The position numbers were made by a program, and so were the translations under genes. A stretch of 57,765 nt of DNA from Clostridia bacterium (GTDB taxonomy: Bacteria; Bacillota; Clostridia; Oscillospirales; QAKW01), in assembly GCA_017436525.1 (NCBI GenBank), contig JAFSCX010000008.1, forward strand, positions 1-57,765. The letters run 5' to 3'. The notes beneath the pieces were generated by a model. The model ran no database searches, was not told the origin of the DNA, and saw nothing but the letters and a program-made list of their open reading frames with translations. Positions 34,006 to 45,522 of this stretch are shown one piece after another; positions within the stretch are counted from its first letter, which is position 1, and every line of letters starts with the position of its first letter.

Positions 34006-34396
34006 ACCGGTGAGAATCACCCTGCAGACCGTTCAGCGTGCGGAAGGGCAGGTGGAGCGGCAGAGCCACACCTATGAAGGGAAATACTATCAAAAGGATC
34101 AAAGCCACCATCTGATTTATCAGGAGGCGGAAGGGCGGCGGGCCCATTTGCGGATCAGCGCAGGGGAGGTCCACGTCCATCGCTTGGGAGATCTTTCCGG
34201 TGATCTTTGGTTTATAGAAGGGGATGAGCGGGATACCCGCTATGAGACCCCATACGGCCGCATGATTCTGACGGTCGATACAAAAAAACTCAGCTGGGAA
34301 GAAAATACCCGCCGCTTGGAGGTTGCTTATCGCCTTTTGGCAGGAGAGCAGCTGCTCAGCGAAAATGAAATGATCATAACAATGGAGGATATATAA
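33983..34396 (+). CDS. DUF1934 family beta-barrel protein (YwiB-like)
   Basis: A 137-residue lipocalin-like beta-barrel protein of unknown function. RITLQTVQRAEGQVE, then YETPYGRMILTVDTKKLSW and LLSENEMIITM match the DUF1934/YwiB family, which is often placed directly before argS in Firmicutes, as here (3-bp gap). ATG 33983 follows GGAG and lies within the 3' end of murI. No signal peptide. Confidence 0.85.
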   Translation: MPSNSENKPVRITLQTVQRAEGQVERQSHTYEGKYYQKDQSHHLIYQEAEGRRAHLRISAGEVHVHRLGDLSGDLWFIEGDERDTRYETPYGRMILTVDTKKLSWEENTRRLEVAYRLLAGEQLLSENEMIITMEDI

Positions 34397-34399
34397 AGA

Positions 34400-36085
34400 A
34401 TGAAGAATCCCGTTAATGATATGAAAAAGGAGATTCGTCGGCTGGTAGAGGAAAGCTATCAGGCCTGCGTTGCAGAAGGGCTGCTGCCTGAGGCAGAGCT
34501 GCAGGGCTTTGATATCGAGCAACCCAGAGATGCGCAAAACGGAGATTATTCCACCAACTTTGCCATGAAGAATGTGCGGGTTTTGAAAAATGCGCCCCAA
34601 AAGATCGGGCAGATGCTGGCTGATCATATGCCGGAGCATCCCATGATCGAGAAGGTGGAGATCGCAGGCCCCGGATTTTTGAATTTTTATCTGGGTGCAG
34701 GCTATTTTAAGGCCGTGGCAGAATCGGCCGCCTCTTTGGGAGAGCAATTCGGAAAGACCGATCTGCTGAAAGGGGAGCGGATCATGGTGGAATTTGTATC
34801 CGCTAATCCCACCGGCCCCATGCATATGGGCAATGCCCGCGGCGGCGTTGTCGGCGATAGCCTTGCCAATGCCCTTGCTTGGGCAGGTGCCGATGTTCAT
34901 AAGGAATTTTATGTGAATAATGCGGGCAATCAGGTGGCCCTTTTCGGCCTCTCTCTTTATACCCGCTTGATGCAGAAGGTCCATGGGGAAGATTATTGCG
35001 AATTTCCCGAAAACGGCTATCATGGGGATGATATTAAAGCCCTTGCGGCTGATTATTTGGCAGAGCATCCCGATTGCGCTGAAGAATCGGAAGAGCAGCT
35101 GACGCAAAAGCTGATCGCCTTCGGCTTGGAGCGCAATATCGCCAGAATGAAGGTGGATCTCGGCAAATATAAGATTCAATTTGATCATTGGTTCTTGGAA
35201 TCTACCTTGCATGAGAGCGGATATGTGGCAGAGACGGTCAAGCTCTTGGAGGATCGCGGCTGGCTTTATGAGAAGGAAGGCGCGAAATGGTTTAAGGCCA
35301 CTGAGCTTGGCTGCGATAAGGACGAGGTATTGGTCAAGGCCAACGGTTTCTATACTTATTATGCGGTAGATATTGCATATCATCGCAATAAATTTGAAGA
35401 GCGGAAATTTGATCGCTGCATCGATGTCTTCGGTGCGGATCACCATGGCCATACCCTGCGCTTTAAGGCAGGGATGAATGCCATCGGGCAGGATCCTGAA
35501 AAGCTGCAGTTTGTATTGATGCAGTTGGTGCGGCTGATGAAGGACGGGGAACCCTTCCGCATGAGTAAGCGTACCGGAAAGAGCATCACCCTCTCGGATC
35601 TTCTGGATGAGATTCCCGCCGATGCCGCTCGCTTCTTCTTTAATATGAATCATTGCGACAGCGCCATGGATTTCGATCTGGATCTTGCTCTGCGGCAGGA
35701 TAATGAGAATCCTCTCTATTATGTGCAATATGCTCATGCAAGAATCTGCAGCATTTTGCGTACCATGGAAGAATTGGGCGAGGGCTATCAAGCGGCATCT
35801 GCCGAAGGCTATTGCTTTGATACCGAAGAGGAGCGGGCGCTGATTCGTGCTATTGCCAATTTCCCCGAAGAGATCAATGCTTGCGCCGAAGGCTTGGAAA
35901 CCTCTCGTCTGACCCATTACGCCATGAGCGTGGCTTCCTGCTTCCATAGTTTCTATAACGCCTGCCGCATCAAGGGCGAGGAAAAGGCGGTAAGAGAGGC
36001 GCGGCTCACTCTTTGCGTTGCGGCAAAGAACACCATCGCCAATGCGCTTTCTGTTATGAGCATTGATGCCCCCAAAAAAATGTAA
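34400..36085 (+). CDS. argS: Arginyl-tRNA synthetase
   Basis: Class I synthetase of 561 residues that charges tRNA-Arg. The HIGH-type motif is HMGN near residue 141 (in NPTGPMHMGNARG) and the KMSKS-type motif is MSKRTG near residue 388. The N-terminal arginine-specific domain and the C-terminal DALR anticodon-binding domain (LRQDNENPLYYVQYAHARI) are complete. It is the last gene of ddl-murI-DUF1934-argS and is followed by a hairpin. Confidence 0.95.
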   Translation: MKNPVNDMKKEIRRLVEESYQACVAEGLLPEAELQGFDIEQPRDAQNGDYSTNFAMKNVRVLKNAPQKIGQMLADHMPEHPMIEKVEIAGPGFLNFYLGAGYFKAVAESAASLGEQFGKTDLLKGERIMVEFVSANPTGPMHMGNARGGVVGDSLANALAWAGADVHKEFYVNNAGNQVALFGLSLYTRLMQKVHGEDYCEFPENGYHGDDIKALAADYLAEHPDCAEESEEQLTQKLIAFGLERNIARMKVDLGKYKIQFDHWFLESTLHESGYVAETVKLLEDRGWLYEKEGAKWFKATELGCDKDEVLVKANGFYTYYAVDIAYHRNKFEERKFDRCIDVFGADHHGHTLRFKAGMNAIGQDPEKLQFVLMQLVRLMKDGEPFRMSKRTGKSITLSDLLDEIPADAARFFFNMNHCDSAMDFDLDLALRQDNENPLYYVQYAHARICSILRTMEELGEGYQAASAEGYCFDTEEERALIRAIANFPEEINACAEGLETSRLTHYAMSVASCFHSFYNACRIKGEEKAVREARLTLCVAAKNTIANALSVMSIDAPKKM

Positions 36086-36112
36086 AACCGCTGAAAATAA
36101 GCGGTTCTTTCC
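36086..36112 (+). terminator. argS terminator
   Basis: AACCGCT/AGCGGTT stem with a 7-base loop followed by CTTTCC; a moderate terminator. Confidence 0.65.
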
Positions 36113-36151
36113 GCCGAAGAACACCACTCGGCAAAAAACTTAAAAAAATAC

Positions 36152-36180
36152 TTGCAAAATCAAAAATCCTGTGTTATTAT
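36152..36180 (+). promoter_or_regulatory. rplS promoter
   Basis: TTGCAA (36152-36157), 17-base spacer, TATTAT (36175-36180). The leader of about 68 bases before the AGGAGG site could hold an autoregulatory L19 leader, but I cannot confirm a fold. Confidence 0.75.
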
Positions 36181-36254
36181 TTATCAGTATGAAAACGGAT
36201 AGTCCTCTGCAGATTGCTCGCACGAATGTCCGATATTAAAAGGAGGAAACTGTA

Positions 36255-36596
36255 ATGGATTACTTGAAAGCAGTTACTAATGAGCAATTGAAGACCGAAG
36301 TCCCCGTTCTTAATGTCGGCGATACCGTTCGTGTCAGCGTTAAGATCAAGGAGGGCAATAAAGAGCGTATTCAGGCCTTTGAAGGCACCATTATTGCAAA
36401 GCATAATAATGGTATTTCTTCCACCTTCACCGTTCGCCGCGTAGCCTATGGCTGCGGCGTAGAGAGAACCTTCCTGGTTCATTCTCCCAACGTTGCAAAG
36501 GTTGAGATCGTTCGCAGCGGTAAGGTTCGCCGCGCTAAGCTGTATTATCTCCGCGATCGCGTAGGTAAGGCTGCTAAGGTTAAGCAAAAGGTATAA
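36255..36596 (+). CDS. rplS: 50S ribosomal protein L19
   Basis: Ribosomal protein of 113 residues at the interface of the subunits. [40 protein letters not shown] and the basic C-terminus [19 protein letters not shown] are standard L19. ATG 36255 follows AAGGAGG. It has its own promoter and terminator, apart from the rpsP-rimM-trmD genes that usually precede it. Confidence 0.96.
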   Translation: MDYLKAVTNEQLKTEVPVLNVGDTVRVSVKIKEGNKERIQAFEGTIIAKHNNGISSTFTVRRVAYGCGVERTFLVHSPNVAKVEIVRSGKVRRAKLYYLRDRVGKAAKVKQKV

Positions 36597-36633
36597 GCGC
36601 AATATCGGCGCAACCGAAATAACCAAAAAAAGG

Positions 36634-36665
36634 TACGAAGGTGAAAATCACCTTCGTATTTTTTT
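36634..36665 (+). terminator. rplS terminator
   Basis: TACGAAGGTGA/TCACCTTCGTA stem, 3-base loop, then seven Ts. Confidence 0.9.
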
Positions 36666-36687
36666 ATTTTTAATATAAAATTTTTTC

Positions 36688-36716
36688 TTGACAAATTGAT
36701 AGACAAATGCTACAAT
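36688..36716 (+). promoter_or_regulatory. rpoBC promoter
   Basis: Perfect TTGACA (36688-36693), 17-base spacer, TACAAT (36711-36716). The leader runs about 140 bases to the rpoB start. This places rpoBC under its own promoter without rplJL upstream. Confidence 0.85.
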
Positions 36717-36861
36717 AATAAACTGCATCATAATGGAAAAATATCGCTAAAAAACCGCTTTGGATGTAGAAATTTCCAATTATTTTTCCAATATTTTGTG
36801 CAAAACGGAGAAATTTCTCCACGGGACGATCTATTATAAAAGAAACGGAGTGATTGTATTG

Positions 36862-39800
36862 ATGCCGAAAGAGAAGGTCTTGGGCAAAAACACAAGAATG
36901 AGCTTTAACAAGATCGATGAGATCTTGGAAATGCCGAATCTGATCGAGATCCAGAAAAAATCCTATGAATGGTTTTTGAAAGAGGGTCTTAAAGAGGTAT
37001 TCGAGGATGTTTCGCCCATCACGGATTATTCCGGCAATTTAGTGCTGGACTTTTTGGATTATAGCATGCCCGATCCCCCGAAATACAGCGTGATCGAGTG
37101 TAAATCCAGAGATGCCACCTATGCCGCTGCCATGAAGGCGGTAGTACGCCTTACCAATAATGAGACCGGCGAGCTCAAGGAGCAGGAGATCTTTATGGGC
37201 GATTTCCCGCTGATGACCGAGAGCGGTACTTTTGTAATCAACGGTGCAGAGCGTGTGGCTGTATCTCAGTTGGTGCGTTCTCCCGGCATCTATTATGCAA
37301 AGGAGCTGGATAAGGGCGGGAACCCCCTTTATAAGACTCAGGTCATCCCCAATCGTGGTGCATGGCTGGAGTATGAGACCGATTCCTTCGATGTGATCTA
37401 TACCCGCATCGATAAGAACCGTAAGCTCCCCATTACCTCCTTTGTACGTGCATTGGGGTATTTTGCGGCCCGCGATCCCTATAGCCCCTTCTGCCATCTG
37501 GATCTTGGCCTCAATTCCACCATCACCGATCTTTTCGGTGCCAGTGATTTTGTGGTAAAGACTTTGGAGAAGGATACCACCCACGATACCAATGAAGGCC
37601 TGATTGAGGTCTATCGGAAGCTGCGTCCCGGCGAGCCTGCAGCAGTAGAGAGCGCTGTGACCCATCTGACCAATCTTTTCTTTGATGATAAGCGTTACGA
37701 CCAGTCCCGTGTCGGAATCTATAAATATAATATGAAGATGGCCCTTGCCGATCGCTTGGTTCATCAGATCGTTGCAGAGCCTGTAGTGGCGCCCATGACC
37801 GGTGAGGTATTGGCGGATGCCGGTACTAAGATCGATCGTGCTCTTGCGCAGGCAATTGAGGATGCAGGCGTCTTCAATGTGAAGGTGCAGCTGGGGGAGA
37901 CTACTCTGAATGTATTCTCCAACGGTATGGTTGATCCTGCCAAGTTCCTCTCCTTCGATCCTAATGAATGCGGCCTGAATGAGCGTGTACGCTTCACGGT
38001 CCTCAAGGAGATTCTGGAATCTTGCGAGACAGAGGAGCAGATCAAGGAGCAATGTGCGCTTCGCCGCCTGGAGCTGATTCCCAAGCATATCATTGTCGAT
38101 GATATGATGGCTACTGTCAGCTATCTGATCGGCTTGATCCACGGCATCGGCTCTGTGGATGATATCGACCATCTGGGCAATCGCCGTATTCGCGGCGTAG
38201 GCGAGCTGCTGCAGAATCAATTCCGCATCGGCTTCTCCAGAATGGAGCGCACCATCAAGGAGCGGATGAGCCTGCAGGATACCGATTCTGTAACCCCTCA
38301 GGCATTGATCAATGTTCGCCCTGTGGTTGCAGCTATTAAGGAATTCTTCGGATCTTCCCCCTTGTCTCAGTTCATGGATCAGAACAACCCTCTGGCTGAG
38401 CTGACGCATAAGCGCCGTCTTTCTGCGCTGGGTCCCGGCGGTTTGAGCCGTGATCGCGCAGGCTTCGAGGTCCGCGATATTCACTATACCCACTATGGCC
38501 GTATGTGCCCGATTGAGACCCCTGAAGGCCCCAACATCGGTCTGATTTCCTACCTTGCTTCTTATGCGCGTATCAATGAATACGGCTTTATTGAGGCGCC
38601 TTATCGCCGCGTTGATAAAGAGACCGGCAAGGTTACCAATGAAATTGTCTATATGACTGCCGATACCGAGGATGCCTATACCATCGCTCAGGCCAATGAG
38701 CCTTTGGATGAGAATGGTTGCTTTGTCCGTGAGCGTGTTACCGCTCGCCGCAGAGATGAGATCATTGAGGTTGAGGGTAAATATATCGACTTTGTGGATG
38801 TATCCCCCCGTATGATGGTCTCTTCCGCAACGGCGATGATCCCCTTCTTGGAGAATGACGACGCAAACCGTGCGCTGATGGGTGCAAACATGCAGCGTCA
38901 GGCAGTGCCCCTGCTTCGCCCCGAGGCTCCTGTTGTCGGAACCGGTATGGAATATAAGATTGCCCATGATAGCGGTGTCTGCGTGGTATCCAAGCGTGCA
39001 GGTACTGTTGAGTATGTTTCTGCCGAAAAGATTGTCGTCAATGTGGGCGGCGGTGAAAAGGATGAATATGAGCTGACCAAGTTCCTGCGCTCCAACCAAG
39101 GCACCTGCATCAATCAGAAGCCTATCGTAAGCGTAGGGGAGTTGATCGAAGCAGATCAGATCATTGCAGACGGTCCCTCCACCGATAACGGTGAGATTGC
39201 TCTGGGCCGCAATATGCTGATCGGCTTTATGACCTGGGAAGGCTACAACTACGAGGATGCTGTCCTTTTGAATGAGCGCCTTGTAAAAGAGGATCTTTAT
39301 ACCTCTATTCATATTGAAGAATATGAAATCGAGGCCAGAAGCACCAAGCTTGGGCCCGAAGAAATTACCCGCGATATTCCCAATGTGGGCGAGGATGCTT
39401 TGAAGGATCTGGATGCCACCGGTATTATCCGTATCGGTGCGGAGGTTCATTCCGGCGATATCCTGGTCGGCCGTGTTACTCCTAAGGGTGAGACGGAGCT
39501 GACTGCTGAGGAGAAGCTCTTGCGCGCCATCTTTGGTGAGAAGGCACGCGAGGTCAGAGATACTTCTCTGCGGGTGCCCCATGGTGAATACGGTACTGTA
39601 GTAGATGTAAAAATCTTTACACAGGAAAATAGCGATGAGCTTTCTCCCGGCGTGAATAAGGTGGTTCGTATCTATATCGCTCAGAAGCGGAAGATCAGCG
39701 TAGGCGATAAGATGGCAGGCCGCCATGGTAATAAGGGCGTTATTTCCCGCATCCTGCCGCAGGAGGATATGCCCTTCCTGCCGGATGGTACTCCTCTGGA

Positions 39801-40653
39801 TATCGTCCTCAACCCCTTGGGCGTACCTTCTCGTATGAATATCGGTCAGGTGCTGGAAGTGCATCTCGGCTATGCTGCCAAGGCTCTTGGCTGGAAGGTA
39901 ATGACCCCTGTATTTGACGGTGCTGTCGAGAGCGATATCCGCGATATGCTCAAGAAAGCCGGCAAGCGGGAAGATGGTAAGACCATTCTTTATGACGGCC
40001 GCACCGGTCTGCCCTTCGATAATCCGGTTACCGTCGGTTATATGTACTTCCTGAAGCTGCACCATCTGGTTGATGATAAGATTCACGCCCGTTCCACCGG
40101 TCCGTACAGCCTTGTTACCCAGCAGCCTCTGGGCGGTAAAGCCCAGTTCGGCGGTCAGCGTTTCGGTGAGATGGAGGTTTGGGCTCTGGAGGCTTATGGC
40201 TCTGCTTACTGCCTGCAGGAGATTCTGACAGTCAAGTCCGACGATGTTGTCGGCCGTGTGAAGGCCTTTGAGGCAATCGTAAAGGGCCAGAATATTCCCA
40301 AGCCCGGTATTCCCGAATCCTTCAAGGTTTTGGTGAAAGAGCTGCAGTCATTGGCTTTGGACTTCAAGTGCTTGGATGCCAATATGGATGAGATCGATCT
40401 GAGAGAATCCTTTGAGGATGATGACGACGATATCTACGAGGCACGCTTCCGCGAGAAGGCCAAGGACGGTGCTGATATGGAAAGCATGTTTGACGATGAT
40501 GATTCCATCGTAACCGAGGAGCCCGCAGATCTGGATGAAGATACCGATGATCTGGGCGATTGGGACGATGAAGAGCAAGACAGCGAAGAGGACAATCTGT
40601 TTGATTTTGGCGATGACGACGATGAAGCAGAGGATGCTTCTGAAGAAGAATAA
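36862..40653 (+). CDS. rpoB: DNA-directed RNA polymerase subunit beta
   Basis: Beta subunit of RNA polymerase, 1263 residues from ATG 36862; TTG 36859 and a longer in-frame extension are possible, but [15 protein letters not shown] is the expected N-terminal region. The rifampicin-binding cluster [14 protein letters not shown]...[12 protein letters not shown] (from about residue 497) has the usual susceptible residues. Past the conserved core, the last 80 or so residues form a very acidic tail (runs such as DDDDS and GDDDDEAED), longer than the acidic end of Bacillus RpoB. rpoC follows after 44 bases. Confidence 0.96.
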   Translation: MPKEKVLGKNTRMSFNKIDEILEMPNLIEIQKKSYEWFLKEGLKEVFEDVSPITDYSGNLVLDFLDYSMPDPPKYSVIECKSRDATYAAAMKAVVRLTNNETGELKEQEIFMGDFPLMTESGTFVINGAERVAVSQLVRSPGIYYAKELDKGGNPLYKTQVIPNRGAWLEYETDSFDVIYTRIDKNRKLPITSFVRALGYFAARDPYSPFCHLDLGLNSTITDLFGASDFVVKTLEKDTTHDTNEGLIEVYRKLRPGEPAAVESAVTHLTNLFFDDKRYDQSRVGIYKYNMKMALADRLVHQIVAEPVVAPMTGEVLADAGTKIDRALAQAIEDAGVFNVKVQLGETTLNVFSNGMVDPAKFLSFDPNECGLNERVRFTVLKEILESCETEEQIKEQCALRRLELIPKHIIVDDMMATVSYLIGLIHGIGSVDDIDHLGNRRIRGVGELLQNQFRIGFSRMERTIKERMSLQDTDSVTPQALINVRPVVAAIKEFFGSSPLSQFMDQNNPLAELTHKRRLSALGPGGLSRDRAGFEVRDIHYTHYGRMCPIETPEGPNIGLISYLASYARINEYGFIEAPYRRVDKETGKVTNEIVYMTADTEDAYTIAQANEPLDENGCFVRERVTARRRDEIIEVEGKYIDFVDVSPRMMVSSATAMIPFLENDDANRALMGANMQRQAVPLLRPEAPVVGTGMEYKIAHDSGVCVVSKRAGTVEYVSAEKIVVNVGGGEKDEYELTKFLRSNQGTCINQKPIVSVGELIEADQIIADGPSTDNGEIALGRNMLIGFMTWEGYNYEDAVLLNERLVKEDLYTSIHIEEYEIEARSTKLGPEEITRDIPNVGEDALKDLDATGIIRIGAEVHSGDILVGRVTPKGETELTAEEKLLRAIFGEKAREVRDTSLRVPHGEYGTVVDVKIFTQENSDELSPGVNKVVRIYIAQKRKISVGDKMAGRHGNKGVISRILPQEDMPFLPDGTPLDIVLNPLGVPSRMNIGQVLEVHLGYAAKALGWKVMTPVFDGAVESDIRDMLKKAGKREDGKTILYDGRTGLPFDNPVTVGYMYFLKLHHLVDDKIHARSTGPYSLVTQQPLGGKAQFGGQRFGEMEVWALEAYGSAYCLQEILTVKSDDVVGRVKAFEAIVKGQNIPKPGIPESFKVLVKELQSLALDFKCLDANMDEIDLRESFEDDDDDIYEARFREKAKDGADMESMFDDDDSIVTEEPADLDEDTDDLGDWDDEEQDSEEDNLFDFGDDDDEAEDASEEE

Positions 40654-40697
40654 TCGTAGATCAACAGAAATAGTTCGAAAGGAGTCAATTAGTTTAT

Positions 40698-43600
40698 ATG
40701 GAATTCAATACTTTTGAAGCCGTAAAAATCGGTCTGGCCTCCCCTGAGAAGATCCGTGAGTGGTCTTATGGCGAGGTAACCAAGCCCGAAACCATTAACT
40801 ACCGCACCCTGAAGCCCGAAAAGGACGGTCTGTTTTGCGAGAAGATCTTTGGACCTACCAAGGACTGGGAATGTCATTGCGGAAAATATAAGAGAATTAA
40901 ATTCAAAGGAAAGATCTGCGAGAAGTGTGGCGTTGAGGTAACCAAAGCCAAGGTTCGCCGCGAGCGGATGGGCCATATTGAGCTGGCCGCGCCGGTCTCT
41001 CATATCTGGTATTTTAAGGGCATCCCTGCCCGCATGGGCCTGATTTTGGATGTATCCCCCAAGGATCTGGAGAAGGTTCTCTATTTCGATTCTTATATCG
41101 TTGTAGACCCCGGCGAAACTCCTTTGACCAAAAAGCAGATCCTTAATGATAGCGAGTATGCGCAATATGTAGAGCGCTATGAGGATGATTTCAAGGCCAT
41201 GATGGGCGCTGAGGCCATCAAATTGCTGCTCAGCGAAATCGATTTGGATCAGCTCTCCAAGGAGCTGAAGGAGGAGCTGGAGACTGCAAACGGCCAGAAG
41301 AAGAGCCGCCTTGTAAAGCGGGTTGAGGTTGTAGAGGCGTTCCGCCTTTCCGGCAACCGCCCCGAATGGATGATCATGGATGTGATCCCTGTCATTCCTC
41401 CCGAAATCCGCCCGATGGTTCAGCTGGATGGCGGCCGTTTCGCCACCTCCGATCTGAATGATCTTTATCGTCGGGTCATCAACCGTAATAACCGTCTGAA
41501 GAGACTGTTGGAGCTGGGCGCTCCCGAGGTTATTATCCGCAACGAGAAGCGGATTCTGCAGCAGGCAGTAGACGCTTTGATCGATAACGGCCGTCGCGGC
41601 CGCCCCGTAACCGGTCAGAATAACCGCCCCTTGAAGTCCCTTTCCGATATGCTGAAGGGGAAGCAGGGCCGCTTCCGTCAGAACCTTCTGGGTAAGCGTG
41701 TAGACTATTCCGGCCGTTCGGTTATCGTGGTAGGCCCTGAGCTGAAGATTTATCAGTGCGGTCTGCCTAAGGAGATGGCTATTGAGCTGTTTAAGCCCTT
41801 TGTCATGAAAAAGCTGGTGGCGGATGGCTTGGCAACTAATGTAAAATCCGCCAAGAAGATGGTTGAGCGGATGCGCAAAGAAGTTTGGGACGCTCTGGAG
41901 AGTGTCATCAAGGAGCATCCTGTGCTCCTCAACCGTGCGCCTACCCTTCACCGCCTTGGTATTCAGGCGTTTGAGCCGGTCCTGGTTGAGGGCCGCGCAT
42001 TGAAGCTGCATCCTTTGGTATGTACTGCATTTAACGCCGACTTCGACGGCGACCAGATGGCAGTCCATGTACCTCTCTCTGCTGAAGCGCAGGCAGAGGC
42101 GCGGATGCTGATGCTTTCTGCCAATAACCTTCTGAAGCCTCAGGATGGGCATCCTGTTACTGTACCTACTCAGGATATGGTACTCGGTTCCTACTACCTG
42201 ACCATCGTAAAGCACGATGAGCCCGGCGAAGGAAAGGCATTTAAGAATGAGGACGAAGCAATCGTTGCTTACGATAACGGCGTTGTAGGCCTTCATGCGC
42301 CCATCCGCGTGCGGGTTACCGGCGAGTGGGAAGGCAAGACGGAGAGCCGTATCATCGATTGTACGGTAGGCCGCTTGATCTTCAACCATGCCATTCCTCA
42401 GGATTTGGGCTTTGTTGATCGCAGCGACCCCGAAAAGATCTTTGATCTTGAGGTACAAGAGATTGTTACCAAAAAGGTTCTGGATAAAATTATTTATCGC
42501 TGCATTAAAGAAAAGGGCAGCGCCATCACCGCAGAGATGCTGGATATGGTGAAGGCTCAAGGCTTTAAGTATTCTACCCGCGGCTCTATTACCGTAGCTG
42601 CAAGCGATATGACGGTGCCTCCCAAGAAGTATGAGCTGATTGAGGAAGCAGAAAAGAAGATCACCAAGATCATCAATAGCTATCGCCGCGGTTTGATCTC
42701 CGATGAGGAGCGCTATCAGTTGGTAATCAATACTTGGGATGAGACAACCAAGCAGGTTACCGATGAGCTGAAGAATTATCTGGATGAGTTTAACCCCATC
42801 TTCATGATGGCAAACTCCGGTGCGCGCGGTAGCATGAACCAGATCCGTCAGCTGGCAGGTATGCGCGGCTTGATGGCCAATACCTCCGGTAAAGCCATTG
42901 AGATTCCGATCCGTGCAAACTTCCGTGAAGGTCTGAATGTATTGGAATATTTCATCTCTTCCAGAGGTGCTCGTAAGGGTATGGCTGATACCGCTCTGCG
43001 TACGGCAGACTCCGGTTATCTGACCCGCCGTCTGGTAGACGTTGCGCAGGATGTAATCATCCGCGATCAGGATTGCGGGACCACCGAAGGAATCTTTGTG
43101 TCCAAGATTGCAGAGGGGGATACCATCATTGAGAAACTGCGGGATCGCTTGATCGGCCGTTATCTGGTCCATCCCTTGGTAGATGAGAAGACCGGTGAGG
43201 TATTGATCGATACCGATAAGCTGATCAATGATGCGGATGTAGATCTGATTGAATCCAAGGGCATTGAGCGTTTGGAGATCCGTTCTGCACTGACCTGCCG
43301 CTCCAAGCGGGGTGTCTGCGCCAAGTGCTATGGTGCAAACCTTGCGAATGGCCAACCTGTAGATGAGGGCGAGGCTGTCGGTATTATCTCCGCTCAGTCG
43401 ATCGGTGAGCCCGGTACCCAGTTGACCATGAGAACCTTCCATACCGGCGGTGTTGCGTCCGGTGGAGATATTACGCAGGGTCTGCCCCGTGTTGAGGAGC
43501 TGTTTGAGGCCCGTCGGCCTAAGAAGGCGGCTGTCTTGGCAGAGGCGACCGGTATCATTACCCGCGATCTGGATAGTGAGCGGGATGCGAAGGATAATTG

Positions 43601-44264
43601 CACACCGGTCATCATTCGTACCGATGATGGGGAAGAGAAGCATATCAATATTCCCTTCGGCTTGAAATTCCGCGAGAATCTTGAGGGTGAGCGGGTAGAA
43701 AAGGGCCAGATTATCACCGATGGTGTCATCAATCCTCATGATGTGCTCCGCTTGCTGGGCGATATCGCTGCGCAGGATTACCTCATCAAAGAGGTGCAGA
43801 ATGTATATCGTCTGCAGGGTGTAGATATCAACGATAAGCATATTGAGGTCATTGTTCGTCAGATGATCCGTAAGGTTCGGATCGATGAGAATCCTCAGCC
43901 TGATATGCTGCTTGGTACTCTGGTGAACCGCTATGATGTGGAAGATCGGAATAAAGAGCTGCAGGCCCGCATCGATGCAGGGGAGCAGGGAGTGAAGCTG
44001 ATCGAGGCTTCTCCTGTCTTGCTTGGTATCACCAAGGCATCCCTTGCTACCGATAGTTTCCTCTCCGCTGCATCCTTCCAGGAGACCACCAAGGTCCTCA
44101 CCGATGCCGCAATCCACGGCAAGGTGGATCCGCTGATCGGCCTGAAGGAGAATGTATTGATCGGCCGTTTGGTTCCCGCCGGCACCGGTATGGAGCGCTA
44201 TCGGGATATCGAGATCGAATCCAATGTCCTCCCCGAGGATAGCGAGGCAGATCTTGAGAGCTGA
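40698..44264 (+). CDS. rpoC: DNA-directed RNA polymerase subunit beta'
   Basis: Beta-prime subunit, 1188 residues, carrying the catalytic magnesium site NADFDGDQM (aspartates at about 448, 450 and 452). The N-terminal zinc site has CHCGKYK...ICEKCG, the second zinc site [13 protein letters not shown], and the bridge helix/trigger-loop regions are intact. ATG 40698 follows AAAGGAG. It is co-transcribed with rpoB; the next promoter is just after its stop. Confidence 0.97.
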   Translation: MEFNTFEAVKIGLASPEKIREWSYGEVTKPETINYRTLKPEKDGLFCEKIFGPTKDWECHCGKYKRIKFKGKICEKCGVEVTKAKVRRERMGHIELAAPVSHIWYFKGIPARMGLILDVSPKDLEKVLYFDSYIVVDPGETPLTKKQILNDSEYAQYVERYEDDFKAMMGAEAIKLLLSEIDLDQLSKELKEELETANGQKKSRLVKRVEVVEAFRLSGNRPEWMIMDVIPVIPPEIRPMVQLDGGRFATSDLNDLYRRVINRNNRLKRLLELGAPEVIIRNEKRILQQAVDALIDNGRRGRPVTGQNNRPLKSLSDMLKGKQGRFRQNLLGKRVDYSGRSVIVVGPELKIYQCGLPKEMAIELFKPFVMKKLVADGLATNVKSAKKMVERMRKEVWDALESVIKEHPVLLNRAPTLHRLGIQAFEPVLVEGRALKLHPLVCTAFNADFDGDQMAVHVPLSAEAQAEARMLMLSANNLLKPQDGHPVTVPTQDMVLGSYYLTIVKHDEPGEGKAFKNEDEAIVAYDNGVVGLHAPIRVRVTGEWEGKTESRIIDCTVGRLIFNHAIPQDLGFVDRSDPEKIFDLEVQEIVTKKVLDKIIYRCIKEKGSAITAEMLDMVKAQGFKYSTRGSITVAASDMTVPPKKYELIEEAEKKITKIINSYRRGLISDEERYQLVINTWDETTKQVTDELKNYLDEFNPIFMMANSGARGSMNQIRQLAGMRGLMANTSGKAIEIPIRANFREGLNVLEYFISSRGARKGMADTALRTADSGYLTRRLVDVAQDVIIRDQDCGTTEGIFVSKIAEGDTIIEKLRDRLIGRYLVHPLVDEKTGEVLIDTDKLINDADVDLIESKGIERLEIRSALTCRSKRGVCAKCYGANLANGQPVDEGEAVGIISAQSIGEPGTQLTMRTFHTGGVASGGDITQGLPRVEELFEARRPKKAAVLAEATGIITRDLDSERDAKDNCTPVIIRTDDGEEKHINIPFGLKFRENLEGERVEKGQIITDGVINPHDVLRLLGDIAAQDYLIKEVQNVYRLQGVDINDKHIEVIVRQMIRKVRIDENPQPDMLLGTLVNRYDVEDRNKELQARIDAGEQGVKLIEASPVLLGITKASLATDSFLSAASFQETTKVLTDAAIHGKVDPLIGLKENVLIGRLVPAGTGMERYRDIEIESNVLPEDSEADLES

Positions 44265-44293
44265 TCTTTCTTGAAAAATCTTATAAAAAAAGG

Positions 44294-44323
44294 TTGACAA
44301 ATAAAACGCCTATGTGATATCAT
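44294..44323 (+). promoter_or_regulatory. rpsL (str operon) promoter and leader
   Basis: TTGACA (44294-44299), 18-base spacer, TATCAT (44318-44323). The leader to 44463 contains GGTCTC (44331-44336) and GAGACC (about 44390-44395), which can close a long-range stem around 50 bases; a protein-binding or folding role is speculative. Confidence 0.7.
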
Positions 44324-44463
44324 TTATGTTGGTCTCGCATGGGCGTTTTTATTGATGCCATGTTGTGAAAGTGTCTAAAAAACCGCATGAGACCTTAAAA
44401 ATTTTGGTTATTTTCTCTCAAATGGGAGACGATAATAAATATTTGAAGAAAGGAGATGTTTCC

Positions 44464-44886
44464 ATGCCCACCTTTAACCAGTTGGTTCGTAAAGGCAGAG
44501 AGGTATCTGTCAAGAAGTCTACCGCTCCCCATCTGAACAAAGGCTTCAACACTTTGAAGAATCGGCCCACCGATACTGCAAGCCCTCAGAAGCGCGGCGT
44601 ATGCACTGCTGTTAAGACTGCTACCCCTAAAAAGCCGAACTCTGCGCTGCGTAAGATCGCGAGAGTACGTCTGACCAATGGCCTTGAGGCTACCTGCTAC
44701 ATCCCCGGCATCGGCCACAACCTGCAAGAGCATAGCGTTGTATTGATCCGCGGCGGACGTGTAAAGGACCTCCCCGGTGTTCGTTACCATATTATTCGTG
44801 GTACTTTGGATACCCAGGGTGTTGCCAACCGTAATCAGGCTCGCTCCAAGTATGGCGCGAAAAAGGCTAAAGCAGGCAAAAAATAA
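44464..44886 (+). CDS. rpsL: 30S ribosomal protein S12
   Basis: Decoding-centre protein of 140 residues. [12 protein letters not shown] and [17 protein letters not shown] are standard, and the lysines at the two classical streptomycin-resistance positions (in PKKPNSA and GGRVKDLPG) are wild type. The start at 44464 follows AAAGGAG; the upstream extension lies in the leader. The L7Ae-like gene often found between rpoC and rpsL in Firmicutes is missing. Confidence 0.96.
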   Translation: MPTFNQLVRKGREVSVKKSTAPHLNKGFNTLKNRPTDTASPQKRGVCTAVKTATPKKPNSALRKIARVRLTNGLEATCYIPGIGHNLQEHSVVLIRGGRVKDLPGVRYHIIRGTLDTQGVANRNQARSKYGAKKAKAGKK

Positions 44887-45027
44887 GGTACGCCTGTGAA
44901 TTTTCAGTGATTTTATAAACTTTATTTTGTTTTTTATATAAATAGGATAAGGTTTCTTAAAATGAGCTGACGGAGAAGAAATTTCTTCGAGTACCAATGA
45001 TATCATATTTATGAAGGAGGGAAGAAC

Positions 45028-45498
45028 ATGCCCAGAAGAGGCTTTGTCCCCAAAAGAGAGGTACTCCCCGATCCTTTGTACGGTAGTGTTGTTGTTGCGA
45101 AGCTGATCAACAATATCATGTACGATGGCAAGAAGGGTGTTGCCCAGAAAATTGTTTACGATGCATTCGATATCGTAAAAGAAAAGACCGGCAAGGATCC
45201 TTTGGATGCATTTGCCGAGGCAATGGAAAACATTATGCCTAAGCTGGAGGTTAAGGCACGCCGTGTAGGTGGTGCTACCTATCAGGTTCCTATGGAAGTA
45301 CGCGCTGATCGTCGCCAGACTTTGGGTCTGCGTTGGTTGACCGCTTATTCCAGAAACAGAAATGAAAAGTATATGTGCGAGCGTTTGGCCGGCGAGATCA
45401 TGGACGCGATCAATGAGACCGGCGGCGCCGTTAAGAAGCGCGACGATACTCATAAGATGGCTGAGGCCAACAGAGCTTTCGCTCATTACAGATGGTAA
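45028..45498 (+). CDS. rpsG: 30S ribosomal protein S7
   Basis: Primary 16S rRNA-binding protein of 156 residues; [16 protein letters not shown] and the C-terminal [21 protein letters not shown] are diagnostic. ATG 45028 follows AAGGAGGG. The 141-bp gap after rpsL has no clear promoter but holds the palindrome GAAGAAATTTCTTC (about 44975-44988). fusA follows after 24 bases. Confidence 0.96.
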   Translation: MPRRGFVPKREVLPDPLYGSVVVAKLINNIMYDGKKGVAQKIVYDAFDIVKEKTGKDPLDAFAEAMENIMPKLEVKARRVGGATYQVPMEVRADRRQTLGLRWLTAYSRNRNEKYMCERLAGEIMDAINETGGAVKKRDDTHKMAEANRAFAHYRW

Positions 45499-45522
45499 TC
45501 GTATCGCGAGGAAGGAGAACTT

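Noticed and set aside
33995..36127. Minus-strand open frame of 710 codons opposite argS
   Set aside because: Antisense to argS with all its motifs intact; shadow frame.
37039..40086. Minus-strand open frame of 1015 codons opposite rpoB
   Set aside because: Same effect of codon bias; no motif and no binding site.
40689..44300. Minus-strand open frame of 1203 codons opposite rpoC
   Set aside because: Shadow of the rpoC codon bias; the plus strand encodes an unambiguous beta-prime subunit.
44887..45027. Possible separate promoter or regulatory RNA between rpsL and rpsG
   Set aside because: Only a short palindrome is visible; no -35/-10 pair of acceptable quality.
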